Of a stretch of 64,000 nucleotides of DNA, positions 21,138 through 33,470 are shown piece by piece. The position numbers were made by a program, and so were the translations under genes. Where the stretch lies: positions 1-64,000 of the forward strand of contig NW_026615421.1 in assembly GCF_000801105.2 (NCBI RefSeq). Direction: 5' to 3'. This DNA comes from Raphanus sativus (lineage: Eukaryota; Streptophyta; Magnoliopsida; Brassicales; Brassicaceae). Below the pieces are notes generated by a model that worked only from the letters and a program-made list of their open reading frames with translations, was not told the DNA's origin and did no database searches. Each line of letters opens with the position of its first letter. Position 1 is the first letter of the stretch.

Positions 21138-21941
21138 TTACTCCACGGTTTCTGGCGTCTTGACTGTTTCAGCTAAGTCAGTGGTTGCGTCGGGAGTTGG
21201 GTCGTCCGTTTTTTCGGCGATGGTCTCGAGGATTTTTCCGCTATCCTGAGTCGTGGCTTGTTCGGACAGATCCGAGTTGTTTTCTGCTGAGCTCTCGGAG
21301 ATGCTCAGATTCTTCTTGGTTCGCTTCGGGTTAGCTACTGGAGCGTTCTGATTGCTGCGAAGTTTATGCTCGGCTAGGAAGCAGAGTCGCGACTGTTTTT
21401 GGCTTCCCCAGATTACCGCAGTTCCAGTTGGTGTTGGAAATTTGACGCCGAGATGGTAAGTGGATGGGACCGCCTTCATGGCATTTATCCAAGGGGTTCC
21501 CATTATGGCGTTATAGATAGCCGGGTTATCCACTACCGCGAATTCGACGATCTTCGTGACTTCTTTAGCCATTACTGGGAGTCTGATTTTTCCGAGGGTC
21601 ATGGATGCGACGCCCGAGAATCCAGTCAATGGTCTCGGTTCTGGGATGACTTCTCCGAGGGGTATGTTCATACTCTGCAGAGTGTCGCGGAACATGATGT
21701 TGACCGTGCTCCCCGTGTTGATGAGGATGCGGCCGACTTCGAGATCCTGAATCACCAAGTCGATGACCAGAGGATCGTAGTGGGGTTTATCGAGTCCGGC
21801 CGTATCCTGTTCTTCGAAGATGATTGCATGATTGGGAACGTCATCTTCTGGAGACCATCCGGGGCCTGTTTCAGCCCTCCGCCCGTAGGCTTTTATTGAC
21901 GAGACAGAGTCCTGGAAAAAGTGCGATCCTCCGATGATCAT
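21138..21941 (-). pseudogene. Tat retropepsin-like protease (active-site Asp changed to Asn)
   Basis: 267-codon frame. MIIGGS is the conserved entry to the Tat protease region. The active-site motif at residues 75-78 reads N-T-G-S (ILINTGSTVNIMF) where D-T-G-S is required, so catalysis is probably lost. AIMGTPWINAMKAVPSTYH follows as expected for the family. The C-terminal 60 residues are Ser/Thr/Asp-rich and end at 21138. The normal continuation into reverse transcriptase is missing. The frame differs from that of gag, with a shift near 21985. Confidence 0.8.
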
Positions 21942-23400
21942 ATTGACCCTTTGGCGGTTGTTGTTGTTTCCTTCGCCGTCTTGTCTCCGTTGCTAGTTTG
22001 CCGTCAAGCAGTTTCATAATGAGCCTAGCGCCGAGGACTTTGCAGTTGGCGGTGGAGTGACCTCTCGTCTGATGGAACTCGCAGCTGGAATTGTCCTTGT
22101 ACGAGTTCCGCGTCCAGGTGTTTCCGTTGGTCTTTCCTTGTTCGGAATTAACGGCGTAGTTATGTTCGCCTTGGACGTCTTCCCCCTCGTGATGGACGTA
22201 CTTGTCGTTACGAGAGGTTCTCTTCTTGCCAGACGCTTTTGGCGGTCCATGCTTTTGCGCTAGGATTTTCATCTCTTCTTCCATGATGATGAAATCCGTT
22301 GCTTTGTGAAGAGTGTCCTGGATGGTGCGTGGCCTTTCCAGAGAGATCCACTTTCGGAATTTTGACTTGTACCAGAGGTTCTTCCTCAGGGCGTCGATGG
22401 CGACTCTATCGCTGAGGCCTGTTACCCTGGACATCACGAGTTTGAACCTCTTTATGTAGTCGCGGAGCGGTTCGTCTTCTTTTTGAATTAGACTCCAAAG
22501 GTCTACGTCGGAAGTTTCCCTGTCCATGAACATGGAGAATTGCTTCAGAAAAGCCGAAGCAAGCTGGCGGAAACTTCCGATGGAGTTTCTTTTCAAGTGT
22601 GAGAACCACTCGAGTGCAGCACCTCTGAGGTTCTCGACGAATAGGAGACAGCAGCCGACGTCCTTTTCCCGCTCCGGAAGTTTAAACCTTGCCATTGCAA
22701 TCTGGAAAGACTGCAGATGTGCCTTTGGGTCTGTGGTTCCATCGTAGGTGGGAAGCTTTATTTTCCCAGGATCCGAGACTCGTGCCTCCGTGATTCGAGA
22801 GGTGAACGGGGTTTTTCTCGACTCCTCGAGGAGCAGGTCGATCTCGGGGGCAGTACTGGTTGCGTGGTGAATCTGCGATTTTACCGCTTTCACCTCGGCT
22901 GCAGTTTTGGCGATGTACTCGCGCAGATCGTGAATCTCGCTGGCGCCGTTTGCGCTCTTCTGTCTACGCTGGCGGCGATAGGCCCGAGTCTGGTCCTCAG
23001 CCAACCTTTCTTGCTCTGACCAGTAGAGGTCTTCTTCCTCTTCTGTCATGGGTTTTTCGAAGGCTGCCGCCAGTCGAGCTGACTGACTTCGGGTCCTTCG
23101 GTGGTGGATGTCGGCGTCTTCGTCGGACGGATCCGATTGATCGCTGACATCCAGATTGATTCTTTCGACGTCGTCTCCTTCGTTGTCCCTTGCGGGAGGT
23201 GGAGGGTTGCCCGTCGTTTTCTTCTGCCCCGTCGGAGTGGTATCGTCAGGGACGAGTTCCGGGGATTTTCTCGGGGCATCTTTTTCTTGGTCTTCGGAAG
23301 TTCCGAAGTCCAGCCTCCTGACACGCCTCACCTTGGTGGATCCGCGCGGGAGTTTGCTTTTCGCTGTTAGGGTATTGACCTGTTTAGCGAGTGAAGCCAT
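21871..23400 (-). pseudogene. Tat-type gag, main part, frameshifted at both ends
   Basis: 509 codons from [16 protein letters not shown]. The retrotransposon gag domain spans about residues 200-340 ([20 protein letters not shown], then [20 protein letters not shown]). A Tat-style zinc knuckle of C-x2-H-x4-H-x4-C form begins at residue 440 ([14 protein letters not shown]). The codons after about ATE at 21985 are out of frame: the homologous reading [13 protein letters not shown] lies in the next frame, which becomes the protease. At the 5' end the ATG overlaps the stop of an upstream 60-codon frame. Confidence 0.85.
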
Positions 23401-23582
23401 TAGTTTCTCCTGTTCTTCCGACCGTTTCTGGCGGTGGCGAACAGTTCCTTCATCTGGTCCAGCATCGCGGTGTTTGCCTCGGCAGTGACCGTCGATACGT
23501 TTCCGTCAGGAGTCTTCTCAGCGTTGACATCGACGGCTGGTCCGTCGTGTGTTTGCTTGTCTTTTTCCGCGTCAACAGACAT
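23400..23582 (-). pseudogene. N-terminal fragment of Tat gag
   Basis: 60 codons, MSVDAEKDKQTHDG to RKNRRN, ending in TAATG that overlaps the next start. In the +1 frame the last codons would read EEQEKL and run straight into MASLAK, so gag originally began here and suffered a 1-base shift near 23420. It lies about 45 bases from the primer binding site. Confidence 0.65.
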
Positions 23583-23627
23583 GCTTAACCGGGCGTGCGT
23601 AGTTGCGAGAAAGATAAGCCGTGAATC

Positions 23628-23645
23628 CCCCTCCTTCTAGCGCCA
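23628..23645 (-). other. Primer binding site (tRNA-Asn) of Tat element
   Basis: The plus strand reads cccctccttctagcgcca, matching the 3' end plus CCA of plant tRNA-Asn(GTT) as I know it. It lies 3 bases from the right LTR. Use of tRNA-Asn is typical of the Tat lineage. Confidence 0.92.
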
Positions 23646-23648
23646 AAC

Positions 23649-25219
23649 TGTGGGAACCGAAATTCGCACTGTCGATTTTAGTTAAGTTAAAACGTAGGAA
23701 AACTAAGTTGACCTAGTTTTCCCCGAGGATCCCGGCTATCTGCTGGGCCACGCACGACAAAGTTAAAACAAGTCTAATTCGAGAATAAATGCGTAAAATA
23801 AATAGAGCAAAAAGAAAGAATCTTATTTCCGAATATGCGGAGAACGTTTGGACAACAGGTCGAGATCTCGGCCACGAGAGCTGTCGATCGTCGCTAGTCT
23901 TAGAACCTAGATCTAACCTAGTTGAGTCGCAGCTCGCTAAAAAAGGAAATAAGCGCCTAAGTTCTAAATTGCTCTGGAGTAGTTTCTTTCTTCTGATTTC
24001 GGATCCCCCTTCCTCTGCTCCTAGCATTGCTTATATACTCCCATATGACGGTCTATCCTTGGTGGGCTGAGTCTGCCGTGGGCTGGACTTTTTCCATTTT
24101 CGTCGGCTTTCGTGTTTATCGGGAAAGTTGACATTTATCTTTTCGGAAAGTTGACATTTATCTTTTCGGAAGTTTATCATTTATCTTGTCATGCGAAGAT
24201 AATTGTAAACCGTCGCACCTATCCCTTTAGAAAATCGTAAACTGGTCGTCCGATCGGAGTTGGTCCCTTTCGGGCCGTATTCCGGGCTTCCGCTGTTTTT
24301 CTACGATTTCTCTGAAAGGATGCTCCTACTTGGATGTCGAGTCTTTCGGAAGATCTTCGATCCATTGCTGAGGTGAATGGTGTTGTACGATAACCATCAC
24401 CGTTTTATACGAAGTCTTCCTATCCGTTGACGTCTTAGGGGTTTTCAGAAATCCCGGAGCAGAAAAAGGAGTTTTATTTATAAGGACTCGGAAAGTCGTG
24501 AAATACGGATTTCTGGCGACCCGGAGGCTTGGAACTTATGCACGAAGAATAGCCGTCCGACGACCCGAGCGAGCACGGGGCTAGCCGCCCGGCGACCACG
24601 GCCAGCACGGGCGCTAGCCGCCACGGCCAGCACGGGGCTAGCCGCCCGGTGGCCACGGCCAGCACGGGCGCTAGCCGCCGGCGGCCACGGCCAGCACGGG
24701 GCTAACCGCCCGGCGGCCACGGCCAGCACGGGCGCTAGCCGCCGGCGGCCACGGCCAGCACGGGGCTAGCCGCCCGGCGGCCACGGCCAGCACGGGCGCT
24801 AGCCGCCGGCGGCCACGGCCAGCACGGGGCTAGCCGCCCGGCGGCCACGGCCAGCACGGGCGCTAGCCGCCGGCGGCCACGGCCAGCACGGGGCTAGCCG
24901 CCCGGCGGCCACGGCCAACACGGGCGCTAGCCGCCGGCGGCCACGGCCAGCACGGGGCTAGCCGCCCGGCGGCCACGGCCACGTCTGGTGTTGGCTGCTC
25001 GGTTCCTTCGGCGCGTTTGCGTTTTTAGTTTTCCGTAGGTTTTTTTCCTTGTGTAGAAAATGTTTCTAGCAGTTGATTTCGAGACGATGAATCTCGAACT
25101 TAATTTTTCTTAAGGTTTCTCGATTAACAATTAGTCTCTCGAGGTTGCTTTAACATTTTTCATGTTTTTTCCGAGATTTTCGGACATCGATTTCGTCTTG
25201 ACCGATTTTGACCCCAACA
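23649..25219 (-). repeat. Right LTR (5' LTR) of Tat element
   Basis: 1571 bp, differing from the left LTR by only a handful of substitutions seen by eye (for example cagctcgct against cagctccct near 23935), by minisatellite indels and by short homopolymer changes. The TATA-like box is at 24475-24482 (minus). This is the promoter LTR. Confidence 0.95.
24549..24982. repeat. GC-rich minisatellite in U3 of Tat LTR (right)
   Basis: Same 64-bp compound unit as in the left LTR but with a different arrangement of 32-bp halves. One partial unit is lost near 24610-24650. The array has therefore changed since insertion even though the rest of the LTR is nearly unchanged. Confidence 0.88.
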
Positions 25220-25224
25220 GTTGT
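25220..25224. repeat. Target site duplication of Tat element, right
   Basis: gttgt directly after the LTR end ccccaaca, identical to 16526-16530. Confidence 0.95.
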
Positions 25225-27302
25225 CCTTTAAGTCGTCCGGGTTAATATCGATCGATGTGATACTGGCGATGTCGATCGATGGACGATGTCGTTTTCCTGG
25301 ATGAAGTAGATAATCGATCGATGGTGGGTGTTTGATGTCGATCGATTGTGGGAATCGATTTGCAAATCTGTCATTCTCCAAGTAATTTTCCCAAGCTCTC
25401 TCATCCCAATAGTCTGCATCGTGTTCTTCACTGTGGTCTCCACTGTGGGAAGAGGTGGCTATGTCTACTGCAGAACTCTGATGAAATCCGCTATCTGCCA
25501 AACTCCTTAGTGAGTAATCATCTTCCTTTCGGCTGGGTGGGATGGCGAAATTTGGATAGCAATGATCTGGTAGATCGAGTTCATCATCTGGTGGGTCTCT
25601 GCCGATCGATGATCTATATTTGTTGTCGATCTCCTCTGACTTGCGAGTGTCGATCGATGATGTTAAAGTGCTGTCGATCGATCCCGAGTACTCTGTCTCG
25701 TACTCGACTTCACAATGACAAACTGCTATGATACCAGTATCATCTTCCTTTACCACTGATTTGGCTGGTGGTTTGCCAAGCTTGACAGGGTCGTAGTGGA
25801 TCTCTGGATTTATCATAGTCAAGCACATCCTGTTGGTGTTCATGTCACATATGGCTCCTACTGTAGCCATAAATGCTCTTCCAAGTAAGAGGGAAGAGTT
25901 CCAATTAGCTTGATGTCTAGGACATGAAAATCCACAGGGACGATAGCATTACCAATATGTACTTCCAGGTCTCTGATGAAGCCTCCAAAGTTTTTCTGAG
26001 AGTAATCCACGAAGGTAAAGATCTCTGGTGAAGGCTCTACTTGTAGGCCCAGATGGTCTGCCATGACCTTTGGTAAGATGCTGACTGATGAACCAATGTC
26101 ACATAGTGCATGAGAAAATTTAATCCCTTTTACCACACAGGGTATTGCAAACTTCCCAGGATCACTCTTCTTCTGCAAAGTAATCATTTTCCTCATATCT
26201 TCTCTGACATTGTCAAACCTTCTCCTAATGTCAGTTTCAGTCTCCCTTGTTTCTCTGAAGAACATCCACAATCTGCTTGTGAAGTAAACCTACTCAAAAG
26301 GTTTCTCTAGTGGGATTCTGATAACTCTCTTAGTGAAACCATCAATCTCCTTTCCATTAGCTTCCCTCTTAAGGTTCTTAGGATTCTTCTCCTTCCTACT
26401 CCTTAACCTTCTTCCTGCAGTTCCCTCTGATGTAGGTGTAGTGTCTGAAGGGTTACCAGTGATCTCTGTAGGGTTAGCTTGTGGTTTCGGTGTGGGTCTG
26501 AGTGCATTGATTCGGTTGATGTCTATCAATGGTAGTTGCACTCGGTATGTGAGAGGTGCGTGTCGATCGATAGGTGGAGAAAGGGGTCGAACGATATGTT
26601 TCTTGTCTTTGTGTCGATCGATGAGTGGCTCGTCTCGTCGGTCGATATCTTCGTAGGTGTGGGTGGGTGGGTATGGATGAGAAGCTGTGAATTCAGCATG
26701 TGTCAATATCCTAACCGCGTTGCAATCTGCAGTCGTATCCGGAAATGACATCGTTGATGTCGATCAATGTGGACTAGTTGGTGTCGATCGACACCATTGT
26801 GATCCACCGAGACTTAGTGAACTTTCCATTTCAAAGTCTCCTTCTTGTAGCTTCTCCTGTTTCACCACTTGCCAGAAATCATCATCTATGATAGCATTCA
26901 CGTGGTGTTTCCTATTTCCTTCCCCTACTTCCTTAGAAGTTCCAATCCTCCTGATAGAGTCTTCAGTCTGGACAATCTGTGTCTCAAGTTTCTTAACTTG
27001 AGTGCAAATGGTGTCTATCCTTGTGGTCAGATTGTTGAAGACAGAATCAATCTTCCCATTGAAGTCTACTGTAAGCTTCTGCTGACCTTCCAGAACTCTA
27101 TCAATCATGGCATCAAACTTACTCTCCTGGGTGGGTGGCAGTGGGTTTTGGTAAGCTGAGTTGCCATAGTTCCTTGTGTTGGTGAAGGGTTTCTGATACT
27201 GTGAACTCTGGTTGTAGTTACTCTTCTGACCACTGCCAAAAAGTTTATGTTTCCACTCTGGTTTCCATATCTCTGAAATCCAGTACCTCCAATGTAGTTC
27301 AC
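25220..27302 (-). pseudogene. Protease and linker relic, unit B
   Basis: Minus-strand order: NYIGGTGFQRYGN linker (27302), VKKLETQIVQTEDSIRR coiled coil, then the protease. Lesions: a frameshift at 27240 in an A-run (unit C has one more A), a nonsense codon at 26290-26292 (plus ctcctcaaaag changed to ctactcaaaag, Glu to stop), the active-site motif changed to D-I-G-S-S, and a 1-bp deletion near 25903 (ccaattagc for ccaatttagc) that unit C shares. The reading then runs to the Tat insertion at 25219. B and C sharing two lesions shows that they are sister copies. Confidence 0.8.
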
Positions 27303-27332
27303 ATCTTCCTCTGTATCATCTTCTCTAGCCTC

Positions 27333-28235
27333 TCAATCTTCAGCTGAGTAGACTGGCTGCCCCAGAAATGCATGTAAAGCATCTATCTTGGCTCTGACTT
27401 CATTCATCTGGTCTTCCCCTATAGCTGCAACCGATTTCTTCTTGTCAGAGTCAGTGTTCTTGGTGCTACAGTTGTTGGCTAGGTTCTCAATAAGTTTCAC
27501 AGCCTCTATTGGACTCCTGGTGTTGAAGTTCCCCTCACTAGCAGTATCAAGAGCCATCTGATACCTCAAGGCGATACCTCTGTAGAAAGTTCTTAGCAGC
27601 TGCACTTCATTGAATCCATGGTGTGGACAGTCTCGCTGGAAGAATTTAAATCTGATCCACGCGTCTTTAAAAGTCTCACTAGGCTTTTGCGCGAAAGTGG
27701 CGATTTTGCTCCTTAAGTCTTCAGCGCGTGCCTCATCAAAGAAATTACGCAGGAAGGCGTTTTTGATGTCGGCCCTGGATGTCAGTGATCCTGTAGGTAG
27801 CTGCTTGAGCCAGTGCGAAACTTCTCCAATCAGTGAGTATTTAAAGAGCTTGCAGAGTAGGTAGTCCTCAGGGACTCCATCCATACGAATAGCAGCGATA
27901 AGATCCTCGAACCTCTCCAGATGGTCCATAGGATGCTCGTGTGATATCCCAGAATAAGGTATCTGAGACACGAGAGAGTAGTACTGAGGCTTGAGCTCGA
28001 AGTTCGGCTTCTGAATCTCTGGAAGTCGAATAGCTGATATGTTGGTGTAGTACTCATCTGGACGGTTATAGTCTGCCAACGATCGTGTTTGAGCTTCTCC
28101 TGTAGCCTCAGCTTCAGGCTCAGGGATTATGTTTCCCTGTGCATCTAGCTTCTGACCTGTTGCATTACGCAGATGACCATCTTGGTCATACAGGTTTCCA
28201 TTCTCGCCCTGCGTGAGAATGACAATCGCGACCAT
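27333..28235 (-). CDS. Athila-type gag, unit B (intact)
   Basis: 300 aa, the only unbroken gag in the window. N-terminus MVAIVILTQGENGNLYDQDG. Retrotransposon gag domain at about residues 95-215 (HPMDHLERFEDLIAAIR, LFKYSLIGEVSHWLKQLP, DAWIRFKFFQRDCPHHGF). It forms the capsid in this class of element. No zinc knuckle is visible. It ends at a TGA (AED-stop) that A and C share. A tandem repeat in C keeps a TTA (Leu) at the matching codon, so the stop probably interrupts an original gag-protease frame. Start chosen at the first ATG, 110 bases downstream of the primer site. Confidence 0.88.
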   Translation of the reverse strand: MVAIVILTQGENGNLYDQDGHLRNATGQKLDAQGNIIPEPEAEATGEAQTRSLADYNRPDEYYTNISAIRLPEIQKPNFELKPQYYSLVSQIPYSGISHEHPMDHLERFEDLIAAIRMDGVPEDYLLCKLFKYSLIGEVSHWLKQLPTGSLTSRADIKNAFLRNFFDEARAEDLRSKIATFAQKPSETFKDAWIRFKFFQRDCPHHGFNEVQLLRTFYRGIALRYQMALDTASEGNFNTRSPIEAVKLIENLANNCSTKNTDSDKKKSVAAIGEDQMNEVRAKIDALHAFLGQPVYSAED

Positions 28236-28344
28236 GCTTCACGGAGTAGTGTCGATCGATATACGGTTAGAAGTATCGAACGATGTGGATCCACGAACGG
28301 TATCGGTCGATGGTATAAGATTAAATCTAATGGCGATCAAAGCT

Positions 28345-28361
28345 CCCCGGCAACGGCGCCA
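28345..28361 (-). other. Primer binding site (tRNA-Asp), unit B
   Basis: ccccggcaacggcgcca on the plus strand, 4 bases from the left edge of LTR3. Confidence 0.93.
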
Positions 28362-28365
28362 AATT

Positions 28366-30139
28366 TGATAGTGCTCAAATTACCCAGTAGAGCTTACTCT
28401 CTCAAATAAGAGGTACAGCTGTAGTACTTAGGAATCGAATCACGAGGAGCTAGGGAACCAATTAAATAAAATCTACTAATCAATCCTAGGCAAGGTTGGT
28501 TTATACGATGGAAATAAAAGTAACAATTCCTAAAATGAGCAAGGTAGTTGCTCTAACTAACAATATGATAGGTTGTTTAAATCTGATAAAGAGTGCTAGA
28601 CATAGGGATTCTATTCAATAATGGAGATTATAATCTCTATAAATGCTTTAACAAGTTGCTTGCATGATACTATAGATCTCAGCCGCTTAACTCAAGTGAA
28701 GTATCACTGGTTAAATAATCTAGATCTCTGGAGGGATATCGATCGGCGGCTTCTAGATCTGCCTAGGCGCAAGCCGAATATGAACAGAAGGTCTCAAGGA
28801 GGAGTTGTCGCTCTTCTCAACGGAAGACAAGCAAGTTCAAATGGATAATTCAAGATTATCTAAGATCCTAGTGATCTATGTTCTAGTTAGCTAATCTAAA
28901 ACAAGCATAGGGTGTAATCCATCTGATGAGTACCACAACTTAGCAATTATAGTTTGGGCTAATCCCACAAACCTATTTGAACCCTAGATCTAACAAGTAG
29001 ACTACTCAGACATAGCTAAGCAATTCATAACAATAGATAGATGAAAGAATTGCATAGATAGAATAAAGTAGAAATACAAAAGGAGATGAGAAATCTCTCC
29101 AATCTCTCAAAACAAATGAAACTCTAGTCTCTCTCTCACACTCTCTGCTTTTCTCTTGAGGGTTGTCAACTGTCGTATGTTGGCACAGAAAAAGAGTCGA
29201 TCGATATCCTTTTGAGATATCGATCGGTACACCTTTCGCTCGGCGATCGATTCACCTGTCGGGATATCGATCGACGCTTCTAGATATGCCTAGGCGCGAG
29301 CCGATAATGAACACTAGGTCTCAAGGAGGGTTGTCGCTCTTCTCAACGGGAGAAAAGCTAGCTCAAATGGATAATTCAAGATAATCAAAGATCCTAGTGA
29401 TCTATATTCTAGTTAGCTAATCTAGAACAAGCATAGGGTGCAATCCATTTGATGAGTACCACAACTTAGCAATTATAGTTTGGGGCTAATCCCACCAACC
29501 TATTTAAACCCTAGATCTAATAAGTAGATTACTCAGACATAGGTAAGCAATTCATGACAATGGATAGATGAAAGAATTGCATAGATAGAAATAAGTAGAA
29601 ATACAAAAGGAGATGAGAAATCTCTCCAATCTCTCAAAACAATATAAAATTCTAGTCTCTCTCTCACACTCTCTGCTTTTCTCTTGAGTTGTCAAAAGCT
29701 TGCTTCTTTCGAAGTTGCCGTCAAAAAACACTTAACAGGAATATTTAAGCATTTCCATTAGGTTAAAAACTCGTCAGGGGAAATCTCGTAATTTGGTGAA
29801 ATCTTGGTGAAGTAGTCGGCTAAACCATTTCATCCTCGATATCGATCGACAACACTGATGTGTATCGATCGATTATAATCTTCTAGTGTGCGGATCTTCT
29901 CAGCTACATCGATCGACAACTCTGGATCGATTATAATCGAAATGTTGACTTCCGACTTGGTCTTGAATGGTCAACTCGGTTATATCATCTCTTGTACTCC
30001 AAAATGCTCCAAAAACATCACTTTCTCACGAAATGCTCCTGAACCTGAAAACATACCTAACAGGCTAGAAAACAGATTAAATATGTAATAAAATACTAGT
30101 ATACCATGGTTAAAAACGGGTAAAATCCATGGTATAGCA
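28366..30139 (-). repeat. LTR3, hybrid LTR shared by units B and C
   Basis: About 1.77 kb with the same LTR4-type left block, the same junction (ggttgtcaactgtcgtatg at about 29161-29180) and the same LTR1-type right block as LTR2. It differs from LTR2 by scattered substitutions and by retaining the CAATCGAC-flanked repeats near 29840-29890 that LTR2 has partly lost around 12775. Confidence 0.85.
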
Positions 30140-31490
30140 ACTCCCCCAGACTTACTCCTTTGCTTGTCCTCAAGCAAAAACAGTAGTCCTTGGAAAAGGT
30201 TTGAAAACAACAGGAACTCAAAGGTTCAAAATATTGAAGTCTTCACTCTATGGGTTTACAATCAATGTCTAAACATCCTAATCACAGAAGTTCATTATGC
30301 CTTATCTTAATTTAGCAACCAAACTCATCTAGTCAACAACTTAGCAAATCTCATCTGACATTTCCTTCTACCAACCTCATTTCTTAACATAAAATAAAAG
30401 TTCAAGCTTTACCTTGGGAGTATCGATCAAAGGACACATGGATTCAACTCCAACAAGTATCTGAACATACATGTAGTCTTCTCTGATCCCTTTCTCCCCT
30501 CATCTCTCTTCTCTGAATCTCTGTTTAGTTTCAATTTCAACAGGTTTCGATGCCACAAAGGTCATCTAATCCATCTCATTGACATTTGCATTGTAACTCA
30601 TACATTTTTGACAAAGTGTAGCGAATAATGGGGTCTTTGGTAATTTACCTATCCCTCGTTTCCACAACATGTCATCTATTTAGAATACTGGGGTCGCAGG
30701 AGACACTCCTACCCCTCTGCCTCTCAAGAAATTATTTCAATCTTTTATAACATAAACTTGGATCTCGAGACGCTGAAGAGAGAGAAGGAAGGGAACCAGA
30801 AACACACACACTTTTTACCTTCCAGACTTGTAGGAGGATTCCGATCCAGTGATTTCCAAGCCCCAAGACAAGCAAATAAGTCAGTATTAGTGTTGGAGGT
30901 CAGCTTTGGTTCCTTCAAACAATCTTAGCTAGTGAATATAGGTGACAGGTTGATCAACTTTAGCATCTTTAGTACTATATGCAATCAGTAATCTAGAATG
31001 GTGCTAAAGAGTGGTCAGACAATCAAATATAAATCTATATCAATGTTCCTATTTAATACTTATGCGAAAAATAATTTTGAAAAACAATTTGAATAAAAAC
31101 CAAAATAAAACACATATTAGTAAACTCCCCCCAGACTTAAATAACACTGTCACAGTGTAACACAGCCGGTGGTGAGGTAAATAAAGCATAATTAATAAAT
31201 ATAACAAGTTAGAATGAATAAACCTGATCGACAAGGTGTCAATCGATTCGTAGTGGTGTACGTCGATCGTTAGTAATGGTCGTGTGGTGTCGAGCGATAT
31301 GAATGGTGAATGTCGATCGATGGAATCATCATTCTACTTGGATCTAATAAAAACTGCAAAATAAATCCGAAAAAAGCAAAAATGAAAAATAAAATAAGGT
31401 AAAGAAAAATAAAAGAAAACCTAATAGTGGGTTGCCTCCCACTCAGCGCTTTGTTATAGTCATTTAGCTTGACTGTGGTAGGTGAGTGAC
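30140..31490 (-). other. Unit C 3' non-coding region
   Basis: Polypurine tract next to LTR3 at 30140-30151, second tract at 31124-31136, hairpin AGTGGG-ttgcct-CCCACT at 31426-31443. Same plan as unit B, no coding signal. Confidence 0.7.
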
Positions 31491-33470
31491 TCATTGGGTG
31501 CAGTGGGGGTTGTTGTTTGCTGGTGGGCAAACATTTCCCTCATCTTTGGACTCAGCAGCAGTGAAGCTTCTTGTGGCATCATCTGAGCATGTCCTTGTAG
31601 GATATATCTTTGCTAAATCTGCTTTGATGACTTGCAACCTTCTGACCAAATCTTCTGTGTCTAACTGATGCTGATAGAAATCAAATCTTGAATGCTCAGG
31701 TAGTTCTTCATGTTGTTCTTTTTCGTGCTGGTCTTGAATCTGTTTATCTTGATCTGACAAGGATTCGATGTCGATCGATGCTACAACTTGTGCGTCGGTC
31801 GTTTCGCTGGGATCTCTGTCGGTCGACTTAGTATCAACTGTGTCGATCGATTCTGAACGTTGGCCTTGGTACTCAAGATTTCTCTGCATACTGCGTATCT
31901 CATTCTTCAAGAGACCAGTAGCTCTGCAAAGGTTGGTCACTCTTTTGTTGAGAGTGTCGTCAATGTCATCACTTCTTTCGTTGAGTCTTTCCTCCATAGA
32001 ATTCATATCTTCGTACAGCTCATCTTTGATCTTATCAACTTCTGCCGTAGTGCATGCTCTCTTCGCTGGTGATGGCTCGCTCTCGATCGATATTGGTCTA
32101 GGCCTGTCGATCGATGTTGTGTTTCTGTCACGAAGACCAAGATGATCTTGAACTATCCTCAAGTCTTGTTGTATCTCGTTCAGCTGCTGTGACAGTGTGT
32201 CCTGGAATCGCAGGATAGGTGAACTGAAATTTTCATGCTTCTTCACGTATGCTTTCATCCTATCTTCCAGTTCTGCGAATCTTGTGTCGATCGACGATGA
32301 AGATTGTGTGTCGATCGATGGAAAAGTAGCATTCTTAGCTTGATCTTGCTTGCGAATTGATGCTAGCTCTTTTTGTAGAAGATCGATCCTCTTGCTTAAC
32401 CATTCGACATTGTTGTTGAGAGGGCTGTAGACGTCTCCAATCCGTGTATTGATGTAAGCAACCTCCCATTCATCTTTCTTAGGTGAAGAACATTCTGGTC
32501 GGTCCATGGATGTAGTCTTGCCGATGTCGATCGATGATACAGGTACTCTGTCGGTCGATACTGGTGGCGTAGCCTCTTTCTCAAGCATGGTCAATATGTT
32601 TCCAAGCTCCACTCTTATCTCACCCATATCATTCTGGAAGTTCTTGTAACTGACATCCAAAGGCTGGAAAGTGTCTTCCACCAATGTGTGCATCTTTGCC
32701 TCAAGGTGTGCTTGAGCTCTCCATACATCAGTCACCATATCATCTATCTCCTCTCTACTGTAGGGTACTGGTGGTGGTATGTATGCATGGTAAGGCCGTG
32801 TGTGTACTGGAAGGCGTAAGCAACCTCAGTGAAAAAGGGATGCTCTATCCAGAATTCTTTTTACTTGCTCCTTGGTAACATGGATGATTTCACCATCAAC
32901 TCCTCTAGCATAGCCAAACTCATCTCTGTAGACACCATATTCATCCTTAGCTTCCCATTTGAATCTCCTGGATCCATCAGTATTGAAGGCACGTCGTCCA
33001 AACTCCAATCGTCTGTCGGGCGATCTGACTCTTGGTCTTTCGATCGATCCGGGATATCCGCCGTCGATCGATGGTGTTGAAACGATGTCGATCGATGGTG
33101 AATTCCTAGGTTGACCGAAGCGTTGAGGAACTGTATCCTCCCTTGTGTTGGTGTTGTGGTTGTCCTGGATGTGAGCTAGGATGTCTGGATGGCTACGTTG
33201 CTGTGTGAACAGGTTTTCTGGTCCATTAGCAAGTTGGAGGATGTCTGCTATGTCTTCTCTGGTTATGTGCAGAACTCTTCCATCCATTGCTCTTGCATAG
33301 CCATATGTGTCCCTGAAAATTCCAAATTCATCAGGTGTTAGTGAAACGTTCCTGATATCATAAGGTTCATGAGATCGAGGTTGAGCTCTGTTGAAGGCGT
33401 CGATCAATGGTGATGTGGTGGTGGCGATCGATGGTGCACATCTAGCTGCACGGTTGGATTTATTGTACAA
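31491..33470 (-). pseudogene. ORF2, unit C, one nonsense codon
   Basis: 660 codons including the stop, exactly the length of the unit B gene and in one continuous frame. The single interruption is at 32826-32828, where the AGA of LFHRGCLR has become TGA. All other ORF2 landmarks are present, including both copies of the DE(F/Y)G motif and the coiled-coil half. The near-complete frame suggests recent loss or trans-acting function from another copy. Confidence 0.8.

Larger units (their letters stand above)
16531..25219 (-). mobile_element. Tat-type Ty3/Gypsy element, non-autonomous, nested in unit B
   Basis: 8.69 kb, two LTRs of about 1.57 kb with few substitutions by eye, perfect 5-bp target duplication, tRNA-Asn primer site, polypurine tract. 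It encodes gag and a protease relic on the minus strand and a spliced antisense ORF on the plus strand. Reverse transcriptase, RNase H and integrase are missing. The near-identical LTRs indicate a recent insertion, younger than the Athila chain it interrupts. Confidence 0.93.
11325..30139 (-). mobile_element. Athila-type unit B (non-autonomous), split by a Tat element
   Basis: Bounded by LTR2 and LTR3, which share the same hybrid structure. It keeps an intact gag and an intact ORF2. Its protease region is broken by a nonsense codon and a 1-bp deletion and is cut by the nested Tat element at 16531-25219. Without the nested element the unit is about 10.1 kb. Confidence 0.82.
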
